A stretch of DNA of 64,000 nt from the NCBI GenBank assembly GCA_023935145.1, contig CM043697.1:57426501-57490500 (forward strand), in the 5' to 3' direction. Source of the DNA: Bretschneidera sinensis (lineage: Eukaryota; Streptophyta; Magnoliopsida; Brassicales; Akaniaceae). A program made the translations under genes and the position numbers. Position 1 is the stretch's first letter. Each line of letters opens with the position of its first letter. The notes under the pieces were generated by a model. The model worked only from the letters and a program-made list of their open reading frames with translations. It had not been told where the DNA came from and did not search any database. Positions 11,206-23,109 of the stretch are shown piece after piece.

Positions 11206-12147
11206 CATGAATTTAAATTTTCTTTCTTTCTTTCTCATCAAATCATTTGATATTATAATTTGGGAACGTCTTCCCACTTGTGGACATGTTTCAGCCAGAC
11301 CAGCAACCTTCCTGGTCCTTTCGGCTAGACCAGCTACCTTCTTGGTCTATTATTTTCAGCTAGACCAATTGCCTTCCTGGTTCTTTTATTTTCAGCTAGA
11401 CCGGGCTGCTTTCTCGATTCTTTTATTTTTAGCTAGACCGGGCTGCTTTCTCGATTCTTTTATTTTCAGCTAGACCAACTGCCTTCCCGGTTCTTTTATT
11501 TTCAGCTAGACTGGCTGCATTCCCGTTCTTTTATTTTCAGCTAAACTGGCTGCCTTCCCGGTTCTTTTATTTTTAGCTAGACCGGTTGTCTTCCCGGTTA
11601 TTTTATTTTCAGCTAGACCGGCTACCTTCCCAGTCTTTTAATTTATGAGTGTGAGCAATAATATGAAAATAACCAGACCAGCTGCTTTCCTAGTATTTTA
11701 TTTTATGCATATGAGCAATAATATTAAAACAAGCATACATTCAAGCATTCAATTTAGCTATCCAACTCTTTCTCAAAATTATTATTTTTATTATATTCAT
11801 TAAATTGTCTCCTCATATATCATATCCATTTTTCAATCATATTTTTTAGAACATTTCATAAAACATCTCCATGTATTTTTCATTCATCCATCCTTTTAAA
11901 AAATATAATTTCTTATATAATTAATATTCAATGCACTTTCCAATTCCTAATCCTTAAATCAAACAATTTTCAAATATAACAGAAAATACATCATTAAATC
12001 ATTGTAATTCACCCATTTATCCAAATATCATAATTCCATATTTTTATTGGTTTCAACTACTAAAAGTAATTCTAGCTCACCACGTAGCACGTAAAGCTAT
12101 CCGCGGATCACCTCCTTGCCTTTCCTGCTCTTTTTAGCAACCAAAAT
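11176..12147 (-). mobile_element. Gypsy LTR segment, inverted (middle part of the LTR)
   Basis: This matches the complement of about 19770-20540 in the gypsy 3' LTR, including the 36-bp CTAGACC repeats. It ends where a primer-site-like ACCAAAAT stub meets the next LTR end at 12148. In normal LTR order this segment should follow, not precede, 12148-12862, so the block is circularly permuted. Confidence 0.75.
11288..11645. repeat. 36-bp tandem array in gypsy LTR
   Basis: About ten units of 36-37 bp carry the core TTTCAGCTAGACCGGCTGCC followed by a TTCCCGGTTCTTTTAT-type tail. The homologous array in the 3' LTR (20196-20410, opposite strand) has about six units. The ORF reading through it is a repeat artefact. 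Confidence 0.88.
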
Positions 12148-12862
12148 TGTAACAACCCATCCTGGGTTGGCCACCCCTGAGACGGTGTTGTCACATTTTG
12201 AAATCCCAGCACGATACATATATACAACAATAAAAAAACATCAACTGAAATTATCTACATACATAAATCCTCAACCCTCAATAGGGGAGTTACATTATTG
12301 AGATCCCAACTGAAACCATTATATACAACATATTATGCATGAATATTTACTAATATTTTTTTTCCCATAGTCTGAAGATGTGGACCACGTGGCTTACAGA
12401 TAATGACTCAGTCTGAATCTTAGCTTACCAATCTATCTGTCCTGCCCGCTTCCTGAAATTATTTAACAATTAGGAGTGAGCTTCATAAGCTCAGTGAATT
12501 ACATTTAATAGAAGTACTCGATTATATACTTCCAGTCATATCTTAGAATTCAATATTTTCTAATTTACCAATATAAATCATCTATTTCCTCACAGATAAT
12601 AATTCAATCTTTCAAATAATCTTTATGTATGTATTCATCTATTATCTCATATATTTAATTATCTTGAGGTTATCAATTTAACATCATTATTTACCTCTTT
12701 ATGAGGTTCATAGCGTATAATCAATCAATCAAATAATTTTTTGTCATATCATACTTTCACATTCTTTCTCATCATATTTATTCTTCTGTGAGACTCATTT
12801 GTCTATAAAAAATTTCACAATATTTCAATCAATAATAATCAATATTTAAAACAAATGCAATG
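12148..12862 (-). mobile_element. Gypsy LTR segment, inverted (terminal part)
   Basis: Begins TGTAACAACCCATCC, the complement of the LTR end GGGTCGTTACA. It matches the complement of about 21324 back to 20500. The bases just left of it (ACCAAAAT) are the complement of ATTTTGGT, the start of the primer-binding region seen at 13400-13407. It therefore reads as a minus-strand 5' LTR end. Together with 12863-13399 it forms a large inverted repeat. Confidence 0.78.
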
Positions 12863-13399
12863 TGTAGTGATAATAGAATGCTATTATTGAGTTATTTGAT
12901 ATAATAGATGAATGAATATTGGAAGACTATTTGAAATATTGAATTATTATATGTAAAGAAATAGATGATTAATATTGGTGAATTAGAAACGATTGAATTA
13001 TAAGATGTGACTAGAAGCATAAAAATCGAATACTTTTAGTAAATTTAATTCACTGAACTTGTGAAGCTCACTCTTTATTGTTAAATAATTTTGAGTGGTG
13101 GGCAGGACAGATAGATTGGTGAGCTGAGATTCAGACTGAGCTATTATCTGTAATCCTCGTGGTCCACATCCTTAGACTAATGGAAGAAAAAAAATTGTAG
13201 ATATTTATGCCTAATATGTTGTACATATTGTTTTAGATGGGATATTAATAATGTAACTCCCCTATTAGGGTTGAGTATTGATGAATATATATTTTCAATC
13301 AATGTATGTTTTTAAATTGTTGCATATATGTGTCGTGCTGGGATTTTAAAACGTGATGATACCTCCTCAGGAGTGAACAACCTGGGATGGGTCGTTACA
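12863..13399 (+). mobile_element. Truncated 5' LTR of the gypsy element
   Basis: Matches 20786-21324 in direct orientation and ends GGGATGGGTCGTTACA at 13399, next to the primer-binding site. Only about the last 540 bp of a 2.1-kb LTR remain. The missing part has been replaced by the inverted block on its left. Confidence 0.85.
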
Positions 13400-13403
13400 A
13401 TTT

Positions 13404-13415
13404 TGGTATCAGAGC
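13404..13415 (+). other. Primer-binding site of the gypsy element
   Basis: TGGTATCAGAGC is complementary to the 3' end of plant initiator-Met tRNA. It lies a few bases after the LTR end. Confidence 0.85.
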
Positions 13416-13501
13416 ATTAGGTTTTATGATTCTGTAAACTGCATATAAATTTAAAGAAGTGGAAGAGTTAAATAAACTACATTTTAATGCAGAGTCTGAG
13501 G

Positions 13502-14880
13502 ATGACACGTGGAAGTGCTAGAGCTAGTGATAGAATTTTGAATCACAGAGGCCGTGGTAGACCCCCAATATGTAGAAGAGTTGAAATGAAGGGGTAGCTC
13601 GAGTCTGTGGTTCATGCAAGGGAACAAGTTGCTAGTGCAGTTGGTACTAGTAGAGGTGGGAGAGAATCTAATATTATGAGGGATGAGTTAGGAGAAGTTC
13701 TTGATCGTGATAAAGAGAGAATGAATGAAGTAGAAGAAAAAGTTGATAATTTACAAAGAAGATTAGAAGAAAAGAGTAGAACAGGACCTGATGTGGTGAG
13801 ACAAAAAGCTTATAAGGGAGATGGTATGTTTGCACATGAGAGATGCAAGGGGATTATTTTGTGAGATTTATTAAGTTTGAACCTTAGTCTTCTAGAGGAT
13901 TTGTAAATCCTATTGAAGTTGAGCAGTGGATTAGACATGTTGAGAAATATTTTGAAGTCTTACTAGTGACAGATAGGCAGAAGGTTGCTTTTAATTTATT
14001 TAAGCTGGAATGTGAGACTTCTCAATGGTGGGAGGATATTCTGCCTAGATTGAGTATACAGGTAGATCAACCCTTAACTTAGCATAAGTTTAAGGATGTG
14101 TTCTTTGTGAAGTATTTTTCAGATACGTTTCAAGCATAACAAGAGAGAGATTTTATTCATTTAAGGCATAATACTTTATCTGTGGCTGAATATGATAGTA
14201 GATTTATAGCCCTGTCGAGGTTTTTACCTGAGTGGAGGAGAGGAAATGTAAGAGATTTTTAGATGGGTTACACTATGAAATTCGGACTAAACTTCCTTAT
14301 ATGGGTATTGGGAATTATGCTATAATGGTGGATAAAGTATTATAGGTCGAGAAGGATATCATAGAGTTTAGAGGTAGGATGGATTGACTAAAAAGATCTA
14401 GATTTGAGGGACCCAGAGGTGGTAATAGTATGAGTGTCCAGGGTGGGAGACCACCCCAGAGGGGGCATTCCTTATCACAAGGAATTGTGATACAGAGTCA
14501 GAGGCAAGCAAGATCTATTTCTTCTATAGCTCAGAGTAATATTGGTAGGACCTCTAGATTTAGGAGACAAGCTATGGGAACTGGAGTTAAGGTAGATGAG
14601 TAAGTATGCCACCAAAGGGAAGTTGTAATCTGATATATGATCGAGAGGGAAGATTTTTCTTTAGATGTAATCAAATAAGGAATTTGTCTTGAAATTTTCA
14701 TACCATGATGTTCTTTGGATGTGGTGAGGGAGGATATGTTAGTGTAGATTGTCAAGTGGGGAAATCTGTTGAGATAGGTGCTAGGGGTGTTGGGCGAAGA
14801 TTGGTGGAGAGAGGTGGTGGATCAGAGAGTACGGCGGCAGAAGCAAAGGACTAATAACTAAGAGAAGACGCGGGGGTCAG
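13502..14880 (+). pseudogene. Ty3/gypsy gag, decayed
   Basis: Frames joined by eye give a gypsy gag. There is a basic N-terminus (MTRGSARA near 13502, RGRGRPP), a coiled-coil-like stretch rich in Glu/Arg (about 13700-13790), then the retrotransposon gag core (NPIEVEQWIRHVEKYF, ETSQWWE, HKFKDVFFVKYF, FIHLRHNTLSVAEYDSRF, about 13900-14215). Stops occur near 13594, 13862, 14080, 14138 and 14260. The zinc-knuckle part around 14650-14760 is only partly recognisable (FFGCGEGGYVSVDCQ). It packaged element RNA in life and is non-functional here. Confidence 0.85.
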
Positions 14881-17800
14881 TTATATCCTAAAGATAGTAG
14901 AGTCTTTGCGTTGACCCAACAGGATGCACAAGCCACTCCTGATATTGTTATAGGAATGGTATCTATTCTTGATAGACCTTCTAGATTATTGATTGATCCT
15001 GGTGCAACCCATTCTTTTGCATCCAGTGTGTATATAAAATCTATTGATACTTGTGTTAGTCCTTTGATGCATGTTGTTATTGTTAAGGTTCCTACTAGGG
15101 ATAGGGTTATTATCAGGACAATTTACCAAGGCTGTGAGATTAGTATGGCTGGTAGAGAATTTGAAGTTGATTTGTTGCCTTTAGATATGATAGATTTTGA
15201 TTTAAATTTAGGGAAGAATTGGTTATCTGCATATCATACTTGGGTAGATTATTTTAGGAAGAATGTGGTGTTCAGGATACCAGGACAAGATGAGGGGTTT
15301 AACTTTCAAGGAGAACGTAAGATACTTGCCAATTGTCTTATTTCTATCCTGGCTGCTAGTAAATGGTTGGAGAAGGGTTATGAGAGGTATTTGGCATATG
15401 TAGTAGATTCTAGAAAGCTGATTAGGAAGTTAGAAGAAATCTTAGTAGTGAAATATTTTCTGATATGTTCCATGAGGATTTATCTGGTTTACCTCCCAAC
15501 AGGGAGATTTTGTTTTCTATTGAGATGATTCTGGGATCAATATCGATATCTATAGCACCTTATAGAATGGCATCGGCTGAGTTGAAAGAATAGAAAGTTC
15601 AACTTCAGGAATTGCTAGATAAACAATTTATTCAACCTAGTATGTCACCTTGGGGAGCCCCTGTGTTGTTTGTAAAGAAGAAGGATGTGAGGATGAGGTT
15701 GTATATTGATTATAGACAGTTGAATAAGATCACAATTATTAATAAATATCCTTTGCCTAGAATAGATGATTTATTCGAGCAGTTATAAAGGGCTAGGGTG
15801 TTTTCTAAGATAGAGTTGAGATTAGGTTATCATCAGTTAAGGATAAAGGAGGGAGACGTGCTTAAGACTACTTTTAGGACACTTTATGGCCATCGTGAGT
15901 TCCTTGTTATGCCATTTGGGTTAACTAATGCTCCTGTAGCATTTATGAATCTAATGAATCGGGTGTTTAAACCATTCTTGGATAGATTTGTAATTATATT
16001 TATTGATGATATTCTGGTATATTCCAAGAATGAAGAGGAGCATGGGCAACATTTTGAGATAGTGTTGGAAATCCTGAGGAGAGAGAAGTTATATGCAAAG
16101 TTCTTTAAGTGTGAGTTTTAGATGAGTGAAATATCTTTCTTGGGGGGTTGGCTGGTTATTGTAAGAGGTTTATTCATAATTTTTCTATTATTGTTGGACC
16201 ATTTACTAGATTGACTAGGAAAGAAGTGAAGTTTATGTGGTCAAAAGAATGTGAGAGGAGTTTCCAACTGTTAAAGGAGAAATTGAAGACTACTCCGGTA
16301 TTAGTGCTTCATTTTGGTGATGAAGGATTTGTGGTATATAGTGATGCATCACATCAGGGGTTGGGATGTGTGTTGATGTAACATGGGAGAGTTATAGCTT
16401 ATGGCTATAGGCATTTGAAGAATCGTGAGAGGAATTACCTGACCCATGATTTAGAATTAGCTGCCATAGTTTTTGCTTTAAAGATTTGGAGACATCATCT
16501 GTAGGGAGCCACTTGTGAAATTTTTACTTATCATAAAAGTTTGACGCATTTATCTACCCAGAAAGAGTTAAATTTGAGGCAGAAGAGGTGGATGGAGTTG
16601 ATTAGTGATTATGACTATACAATTCATTATCATCCAGGGAAGGCTAATGTAGTAGCTAATGCATTGAGTAGAAAATCTATATGGAGATTAGCTACTATTA
16701 GGAGTCAAGATATTAGCTTGATGATAGAACTGAGAGAAATGAGAATGCAGTTAAGTATCAGTGATAGAGGAGTATTGATGAAAAATATGGTGGTACAATC
16801 TTCTATTATTGATCGCTTATTACAGATGCAAAGTAGAGATGAAAAGATAGAGAAGATCAGATAGGAAATATTGAGTGGAAAGCCGACTGGATTTAGAATT
16901 ATAGAAGATGGTATGGTGATATTGGGACCAGTGTTTTCAGAGGCGAGGGCGTTGGGCTAGGCATTTTGCCTCAATAAGGCGAGGTGTTGGGGCGTAAGCC
17001 TTTTGAAATGTTGAGGCGTTTCGAAATTTTAATAAAATAATATTAATTAATGAATTAAAATAATAAAATAATAAAATAATTTAATTTTAATTAATTTTTA
17101 TCATAGTTTAATACTTTACTAATTCTATAAAGTGTGATTACAATTTTTATTATTTTTATTTAATGATAAAAAATAGATATATAATTAAATTCAATTTGCT
17201 ACTTGGGCTTTTTCTTAAAGTAAAGGCCTGTTATTATTAACCCTGCTACTTGGGCCTTTTCTTAAAGCCCGTTAATAACCTTGAGCCGGTTAGCCTTACC
17301 CAGTTCATTTAGCTTTAAAAGCTCATCTGCTAGGGTTTTTTTTTACCTATTCCTCATTCCACACTCGAAATCCTAAAGAAGCACCGCATAGATGCAGTTC
17401 AGCTTCTAGAGGGTGTCTTGACTCTTGAGCACATACAGAGACCTGGAAAATGGTTGAGTTTCATTCTACCCAGTCACTTTACTTAGCTTTATTTACTTAT
17501 AGGCATATCTTTTGAATCCCAGTTTGTCTTCTTTTTTTTTTTTTTAGTTCATGTGATTTTAGAACCTGTATTTTCGTTGATTCATTGTTTTCTTATGGTA
17601 TTTCATGTTTTTGTGATGTTATCCGGATGAGATGTGTTTGTTTTTGCTTTAGGTAATTAGATTTGAGTAAAAAATCACTAGGCGTACGCCCAGACGCTCG
17701 GGGCTTCAAAGGCGTACGCCCCGGGTTGAAGCGAACGCCCGGACCGAAAATGACAAACGCTCAATAGTACTTATGCCCTAGGATTCACGCCCTGGGACGA

Positions 17801-19140
17801 TTTTACCCCAAAACGCCCTGAGGTGTGCCCGGGGTACGCCCCAAAAACACCTTTTAAAACACTGATTGGGGCATAGAGTTTGTGTTCCCAATGATGTTGA
17901 GATAAGAAATGAGATACTAAAAGAGGCTCATGATTCTGTGTATTCTATGCACCCGGGTAATAATAAGATGTATAGGGGTTTGAGATAGAATTATTGGTGG
18001 TTAGGGATGAAGAATGATGTAGCTAAGTATATTTCTAGATGTTTGATTTATCAACAAGTGAAATCTGAGAAAAGACATCCAACAGGTTTATTACAGCCTC
18101 TTCCGGTACCTGAATGGCCATGGGAGAATGTAAGTATGGATTTTGTTTCTGGTTTTCTCCGTACCTAAAGAGGTCATGATGCTGTATGGGTTATAGTGGA
18201 TAAACTTTCTAAGTCTTCGCATTTCTTTCCTATTGAAACTACCTAGTGTCCTGAAAAGTTGGTGGAATTGTATATACCAGAAATTGTGAGATTACATGGA
18301 GTACCTTTAAGCACTGTATCAGACATGGATTCTAGATTCACTTCTAGATTTTGGAGGGGTTTTCAGCAAGCTATAGGTACGCAATTGCAGTTTATTACAG
18401 TTTTTCATCATTAAACTGATGGGCAGACAGAGAGAATCATCAGAATACTAGAAGATATACTGAGGGCAAGTGTATAGAGTTTTTCAGTGAGCTGGGATGC
18501 TTATTTACCTTTGATCTAGTTTGCATACAATAATCACTATCAAATTAGTATTAGGATGGCACCATTTGAGGCTCTATATGGTAGAAGGTGTAGAACTCCA
18601 GTATGTTGGGAATAAGTTGGAGAAAGAAAGATATTTGGTCTAGAAATGATAGTTTTAACTATTCAGAGGATCAAACTGGTAGAGAGAACCTTAGAGTAAC
18701 ATAGAACATACAGAACGGATATGCTGATAATAGAAGATCACCTCTTGAGTTTTAGGTTGATGACTTGATATTTTTGAAGATATCTCCGTGGAAAGGTGTA
18801 TTGAGATTTAAAAAGAAAGGAAAGTTGAGTTCGATATTTGTGAGGCCATATGAGGTGATTGAAAGAGTTGGACCAATAGCATACAGATTGGATTTGCCTT
18901 CAGAGTTAAAGCTCATGTTTCACTTTTGAGAAAGTGTTTACATGATGAATGCCATAGTATTCTGAATCAGGCTGTAGAACTTCATGAAGATTTGACCTTT
19001 ATGCAAGTACCGATCAAAATTCTAGACAGAAAGGAACAAGTCCTGTGTAATAAAGTTATTCCTTTGATTCAAGTATTATAGAAAAACAAAGATGTTAAAG
19101 AAATTACTTGGGAGTATGAGGCAAGAATGAGAAAATAATA
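14881..19140 (+). pseudogene. Ty3/gypsy pol (protease, RT, RNase H, integrase, chromodomain remnant), Tekay/Del-like
   Basis: The protease is in a 14911-15528 ORF, with active site LIDPGATHSF (Pro replaces the usual Ser/Thr). RT covers 15540-16120 with [32 protein letters not shown] and FIDDILVYS. The first catalytic Asp is Glu (FSKIELRLG). A short deletion after 16120 removes the FLGHVVS-like stretch. RNase H is at 16148-16680 with YSDASHQGLG and [10 protein letters not shown], but Asp is lost in TYHKSL and ANALSRK. Integrase resumes after the hAT insertion (16929-17864) with HPGNNKMYRG, ENVSMDFVSGF, VSDMDSRF and TDGQTERI. The tail has GPYEV-type and ILDRKEQVL-NKVIPL motifs, typical of chromodomain-bearing Tekay/Del elements. 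Many stops. Confidence 0.9.
16929..17864. mobile_element. Non-autonomous hAT-type element (936 bp) inside the gypsy integrase
   Basis: The ends are CAGTGTTTTCAGAGGCG on the left and the complement of CAGTGTTTTAAAAGG on the right. These are terminal inverted repeats of the common plant hAT type. Flanking 8-mers are ATTGGGAC (16921-16928) and ATTGGGGC (17865-17872), a target duplication with one mismatch. GC-rich GGCG/GCGTACGCC runs lie near both ends, and an AT-rich centre carries no transposase ORF. Removing it rejoins the integrase reading (GPV...IGHR-type context). Confidence 0.85.
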
Positions 19141-19195
19141 CTCCCAGCTTTTTCATGAGTTAGGTAAGGAAATTTTGGGGATGTCTTTTTTATAA

Positions 19196-19207
19196 CGTGG
19201 GTAGAAT
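19196..19207 (+). other. Polypurine tract of the gypsy element
   Basis: The GTGGGTAGAAT run directly precedes the LTR start TGTAATAC. It resembles the GGGGTAGAAT tract of related plant chromoviruses but has decayed. Confidence 0.55.
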
Positions 19208-21324
19208 TGTAATACATGTGTTCTTAAAGTAAGGGCAACGAAGTAAGTTGATAGTTATTACATGGAATTAAAATAATATATACGTGAAAGATTTATTATT
19301 GAATAAAATAATTCTTTTGAAAAAAAAGACACCTGGATGCAAGTCGAGGTGTAGTTTTTTCATTACAAAGGAAAAAAAAGAAGGGAAACCAACACCTAGA
19401 TGTCCAAGTGTTGGCTGCCTAACATGCAAAGTATGCATGTTAGATAGCAAAAGAAATGGTGGCAGTGAAATGGTTTTGAATATAAACGGTTTTTGTTTTG
19501 TTTTATTATTTCTTACCAAATCTCGTTTGGTTTCCTTCTTTCTTCAATTCAAATTTCTTAGCAAACAGTTATAAAGAAAATTTCTCCAATATTAGAGATA
19601 GTATAGTCATTCAATTACAATAGCAAGACTTCATCATATTTTAGGTAAATTTTCAATAGGACTCATAACTAAATAATTATATTGTTTGAATTAAGTTACA
19701 AAATAGTAAGACTTATGAAATTTATGATTAGTTGTTGATAATCAGCAATCTCAAGAAATTGCTGAAAGGGGCAGGAAAGGCAATGAGGTGATCCACGAGT
19801 AGCTTTAAGTGCTACGTGGTGAGTTAGATTTACTTTTAGTAATCGAAACCAATAAAAATATGAATTTATAATATTTGAATAAATGGGTGAATTATAATAA
19901 TTTAATGATGTATTTTATGTTATATATGAAAATTGATTGATTTATTGATTAGGAATTAGAAAGTATGTTGAATATTAATTATATAAGAATTTATATTTTA
20001 AAAATGATGATTAATGAAAAATATACTGAGAAATCATATGAAATTTCTGAAAATATGATCGAAAAATTGATATGATAAATGAGGAGCCAATTTAATAAAT
20101 ATGATAAAAATAATAATTTTGAGAAAGAGCTAGATAATTGAATTGAATATTTTGATTTATGCTTGCTTGCATGTTATTGCTCATATGCATAAAGAAATGA
20201 CCAAGAAGGCAACATGTTTGGCTAAAAAAAGAGAAAATACCAGGAAGGCAATTGGTCTAGCTGCAAAAACAAGAGACCCGGAAGGCAGCTGGTCTAGCTG
20301 AAATGTCTAGGATGGCAGCTGGTCTAGCAAAAAAAAAAAAAAAGACCAGGAAGGCAGTTAGTCTTGCTGAAAATACCGTGAAGGCAGCTGGTCTAGCTAA
20401 AACACGTCAACATATGGCAAGACATTCCCAGATGATAATATGAAATGATTTGATGAGAAAGAAAGAAAGATAATTTAAATTTATGCATTATATTTGTTTT
20501 ATATATTGATTATCATTGATTGAGATACTAAAGTATCAGTCTTGATTGTGAAATTATTGATAAATAAATGAGTCTCATGGAGAGGCAAATATGATGAAAA
20601 GAAATACGAAAGTATGATATGATAAAAATTATTTGATTGATTGATTATATGTTGTGAACCTCCTAATGAGGTAAATAATGATTTTGAATTGATAATCTCA
20701 AGATGATTAAATATATGAGAAGAAAGATTGATATATTTGATGATTAATTTAAGAAGAGATTGATAAATGATGAGAATTATGATATAAGTAGTGATAATAG
20801 AATGCTATTATTGAGTTATATGATACAATAGATGAATGAATAATGGAAGACTATTTGAAAGATTGAATTATTATATATGAAGAAACAGATGATTAATATT
20901 GGGGAATTATAAACGATTGAATTATAAGATGTGACTGGAAGTATACAAATCAATCACTTCTAGTAAATTTAATTCACTGAGCTTGTGAAGCTCACTCCTC
21001 ATTGTTAAATAATTTCAAGTAGTGGGAATGATAGATAGATTGGTGAGCTAAGATTCAAACTGGGTTATTATTTGTAAGCCTCTTGGTCGACATCCTCAGA
21101 CTAATGGAAGAAATTTTATTTTGTAAATATTCACACATAATATGTTGTATATATGGTTTCAGTTAGGATTTTAATAATGTAACTCCCCTGTTGAGGGTTG
21201 AGGACTTAGATATAAATTTTTAGTCGATATATGTTTTTATATTGTTGCATTTATGTGTCATGCTGTGATTTTAAAATGTGACAACACCGTCTCGGGGGTG
21301 GCCAACCCGGGATTGGTCGTTACA
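19208..21324 (+). mobile_element. 3' LTR of the gypsy element (about 2.1 kb)
   Basis: Runs from TGTAATACATGTG to GGATTGGTCGTTACA. It contains the 36-bp CTAGACC-type array on the opposite strand sense at 20196-20410, and a conserved stretch GTGATAATAGAATGCTATT near 20790 that marks the homologous point in the truncated 5' LTR. The ORFs at 19268-19574 lie in this LTR and have no recognisable product. Confidence 0.82.
20196..20410. repeat. 36-bp tandem array in gypsy 3' LTR
   Basis: About six degenerate units with the core GAAGGCAGCTGGTCTAGCT. This is the complement of the array at 11288-11645. Confidence 0.8.
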
Positions 21325-22330
21325 TGAAGCGAGTAAGTTGGAAAGAAGAAAATTTTGTACACATATGTGGAAAGAATAATAAAAAAAAAGGTATAGTAAA
21401 TTTTGATTTGCTCTTAGGTGTTAAGTGAAGTATGATGCAAGGTGATGTTGGATCTAAATTATAGATTTGAGGAATGTTTTTGATACCTGGTGAGAAGTAA
21501 GTGATGATGAGTTAATGTGTTGAAGTACTTGAAGAGTTAAAGATTAATGGATGACTTGTTTTGGATGTGGTTGAGGCACTAGAAAAGTATAATGTATATG
21601 CTTAACAAAGAATATTACTATGTAATTGGAGTTGTTAAGAATGAATGTTATAGGAGGCTAAGAGTTCAGTGAGGTATAAGGGTATTAGAATGATTATTGT
21701 AAAAGAGTAATGAGTATAAAGTTCAAAACCAAGGTTGATCAGATAGATGGTCAAAGTACTAGTATTAATGAGGAGTTAAAAATTTAGGCAATTAGTTATA
21801 ACCCCACCCATAGTTGGTAATAAGGCTTATAGATAGTTAGTAATAATAATATAAGAGGAAGAAATTTCAAAATGAAGTTTTGACTCAAGAAATTATGAAG
21901 TTGGAGTATTTTAAGAGGGAATGGTATTGGAAGAGATGTCTAATAAGGAAGATAGTTAAAGAGATTCATGGTTACTAAGCATTGCAATTTTGATAAAACT
22001 TAATGTATGACTAAGTGAACGAAGGAAGTTTAAACTCATGATAGGATTAAGAGATGTTTTGAGAAAGAGTATAAGTGGTACAACATGATTATGAAATATC
22101 CTATACAATGATTATTAATGATAATGAGTTAAAGGGGGTTTGGAATTCATAGTACATGTAGCTAAATATAAGATATGGTAGGGAAAAGAGTAAAGATGAG
22201 ATGTTAGATGGTATTTGAAGGTTTGATTTACTAAATGGATTGGAATAGGAAACAATCCCAGAAGGCTCAGGAAACTCTAAATTTCCTAAAACATAAAAAC
22301 TCCTTTATTTCCAAAACTGGTTCTGCCGCT
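21325..22330. other. Unassigned repeat tract, diverged homologue of the complement of about 46750-47470
   Basis: No ORF or domain was recognised. By eye three landmarks are colinear with the complement of 47450-47030: TTGGATGTGGTTGAG near 21560, TTGGAGTATTTTAAGAGG near 21900 and CATGATAGGATTAAG near 22030. It is probably part of an internal domain of a G-family-related element. Confidence 0.4.
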
Positions 22331-22620
22331 TTACTGTTCACGCCCGTACATGTGCGCTAGATCGCATTCGTGGCGCTCTCAATCGCCAGTCTGCGCTCAA
22401 TCGCACAGAGGAGTGCGCTTGATCACAAGTCTGCGCTCGATCACACAGAGGAGTGCGCTCGATCGCACTCTAGCCAGCAGCTACTCTAGGATTTCCAGAT
22501 TTCTTCCTTTAAGTGCCAAAAATGCTTCTTTTTCTCCGAGACCCTATAAAAACGTATAAAACACAAAAGTGAAGTAAAATAGACTAAAATATATAGACAA
22601 ATAGCTTAACAAATTTAAAT
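22331..22620. repeat. GC-rich short repeats (two 39-bp units) and flank
   Basis: Two tandem units around 22390-22470 each contain TCTGCGCTC-ATC-CACAGAGGAGTGCGCT. The palindrome GTGCGCTCGATCGCAC is at the end. A CCCTATAAAAACGTATAAAAC stretch near 22545 looks like an LTR promoter, so this may be a fragment of another LTR. The 22350-22559 ORF is a repeat artefact. Confidence 0.45.
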
Positions 22621-22689
22621 TAAGGGGCTTAAATATGAATATTTAAGCACCTATCGGAGTGACTTATATAAGAAAAGAAACAGAAACCA

Positions 22690-23098
22690 ATCACAGCAAG
22701 AAAGAAAAGAACACAAAAAATTTGTTGACGAGGTTTGGCAATGTGCCTACGTCCCTGTGAGCTCCTCCGAGCTCTCTGCACTATCTTATCAATGGAGTTT
22801 TTTACAATCAGCAACACCTTCCAAGAACTCACAGGTTCTTGAAGAACAAGAAGAGAAGAAAGAAAGTGATAGAACTATTACAAAAGCACTCTACCCACAA
22901 TCTATACTACTTCTCTCTCTTTACAACCAGCCTTTCTTTTGAGATCTATGCTAGTGCCTCTCTGTGTTCTATGTCTTTGCACTCTCACACTTGCACTTTA
23001 ACTCTCTTGTATGATGATCACTTGTATGTCACAATGTTATGTCATAATGAAGCTAGGTGACCCTTTATATAGTGCACCAACTTTTTGACCAATCTTGA
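22690..23098 (-). mobile_element. Antisense fragment of the copia A/B/C-family LTR
   Basis: Matches the complement of the R/U5 part of the family LTR. It contains CGAGGTTTGGCAATGTGCC, the CTCACAGGTTCTTGAAGAAC unit and CCCTTTATATAGTGCACCA (the inverted TATA region). It directly abuts the resumed integrase at about 23110, so it forms the right edge of the insertion in element A. Confidence 0.85.
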
Positions 23099-23109
23099 GG
23101 GTCGATATC

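Noticed and set aside
11198..11473. 91-residue ORF with repeated ARPATFLV blocks
   Set aside because: It is a frame through the 36-bp LTR tandem repeats, with no start context and no conservation of reading in the partner array.
22350..22559. 69-residue Arg/Ser-rich ORF
   Set aside because: It is a frame through two 39-bp GC-rich repeats with no homologue that I recognise.
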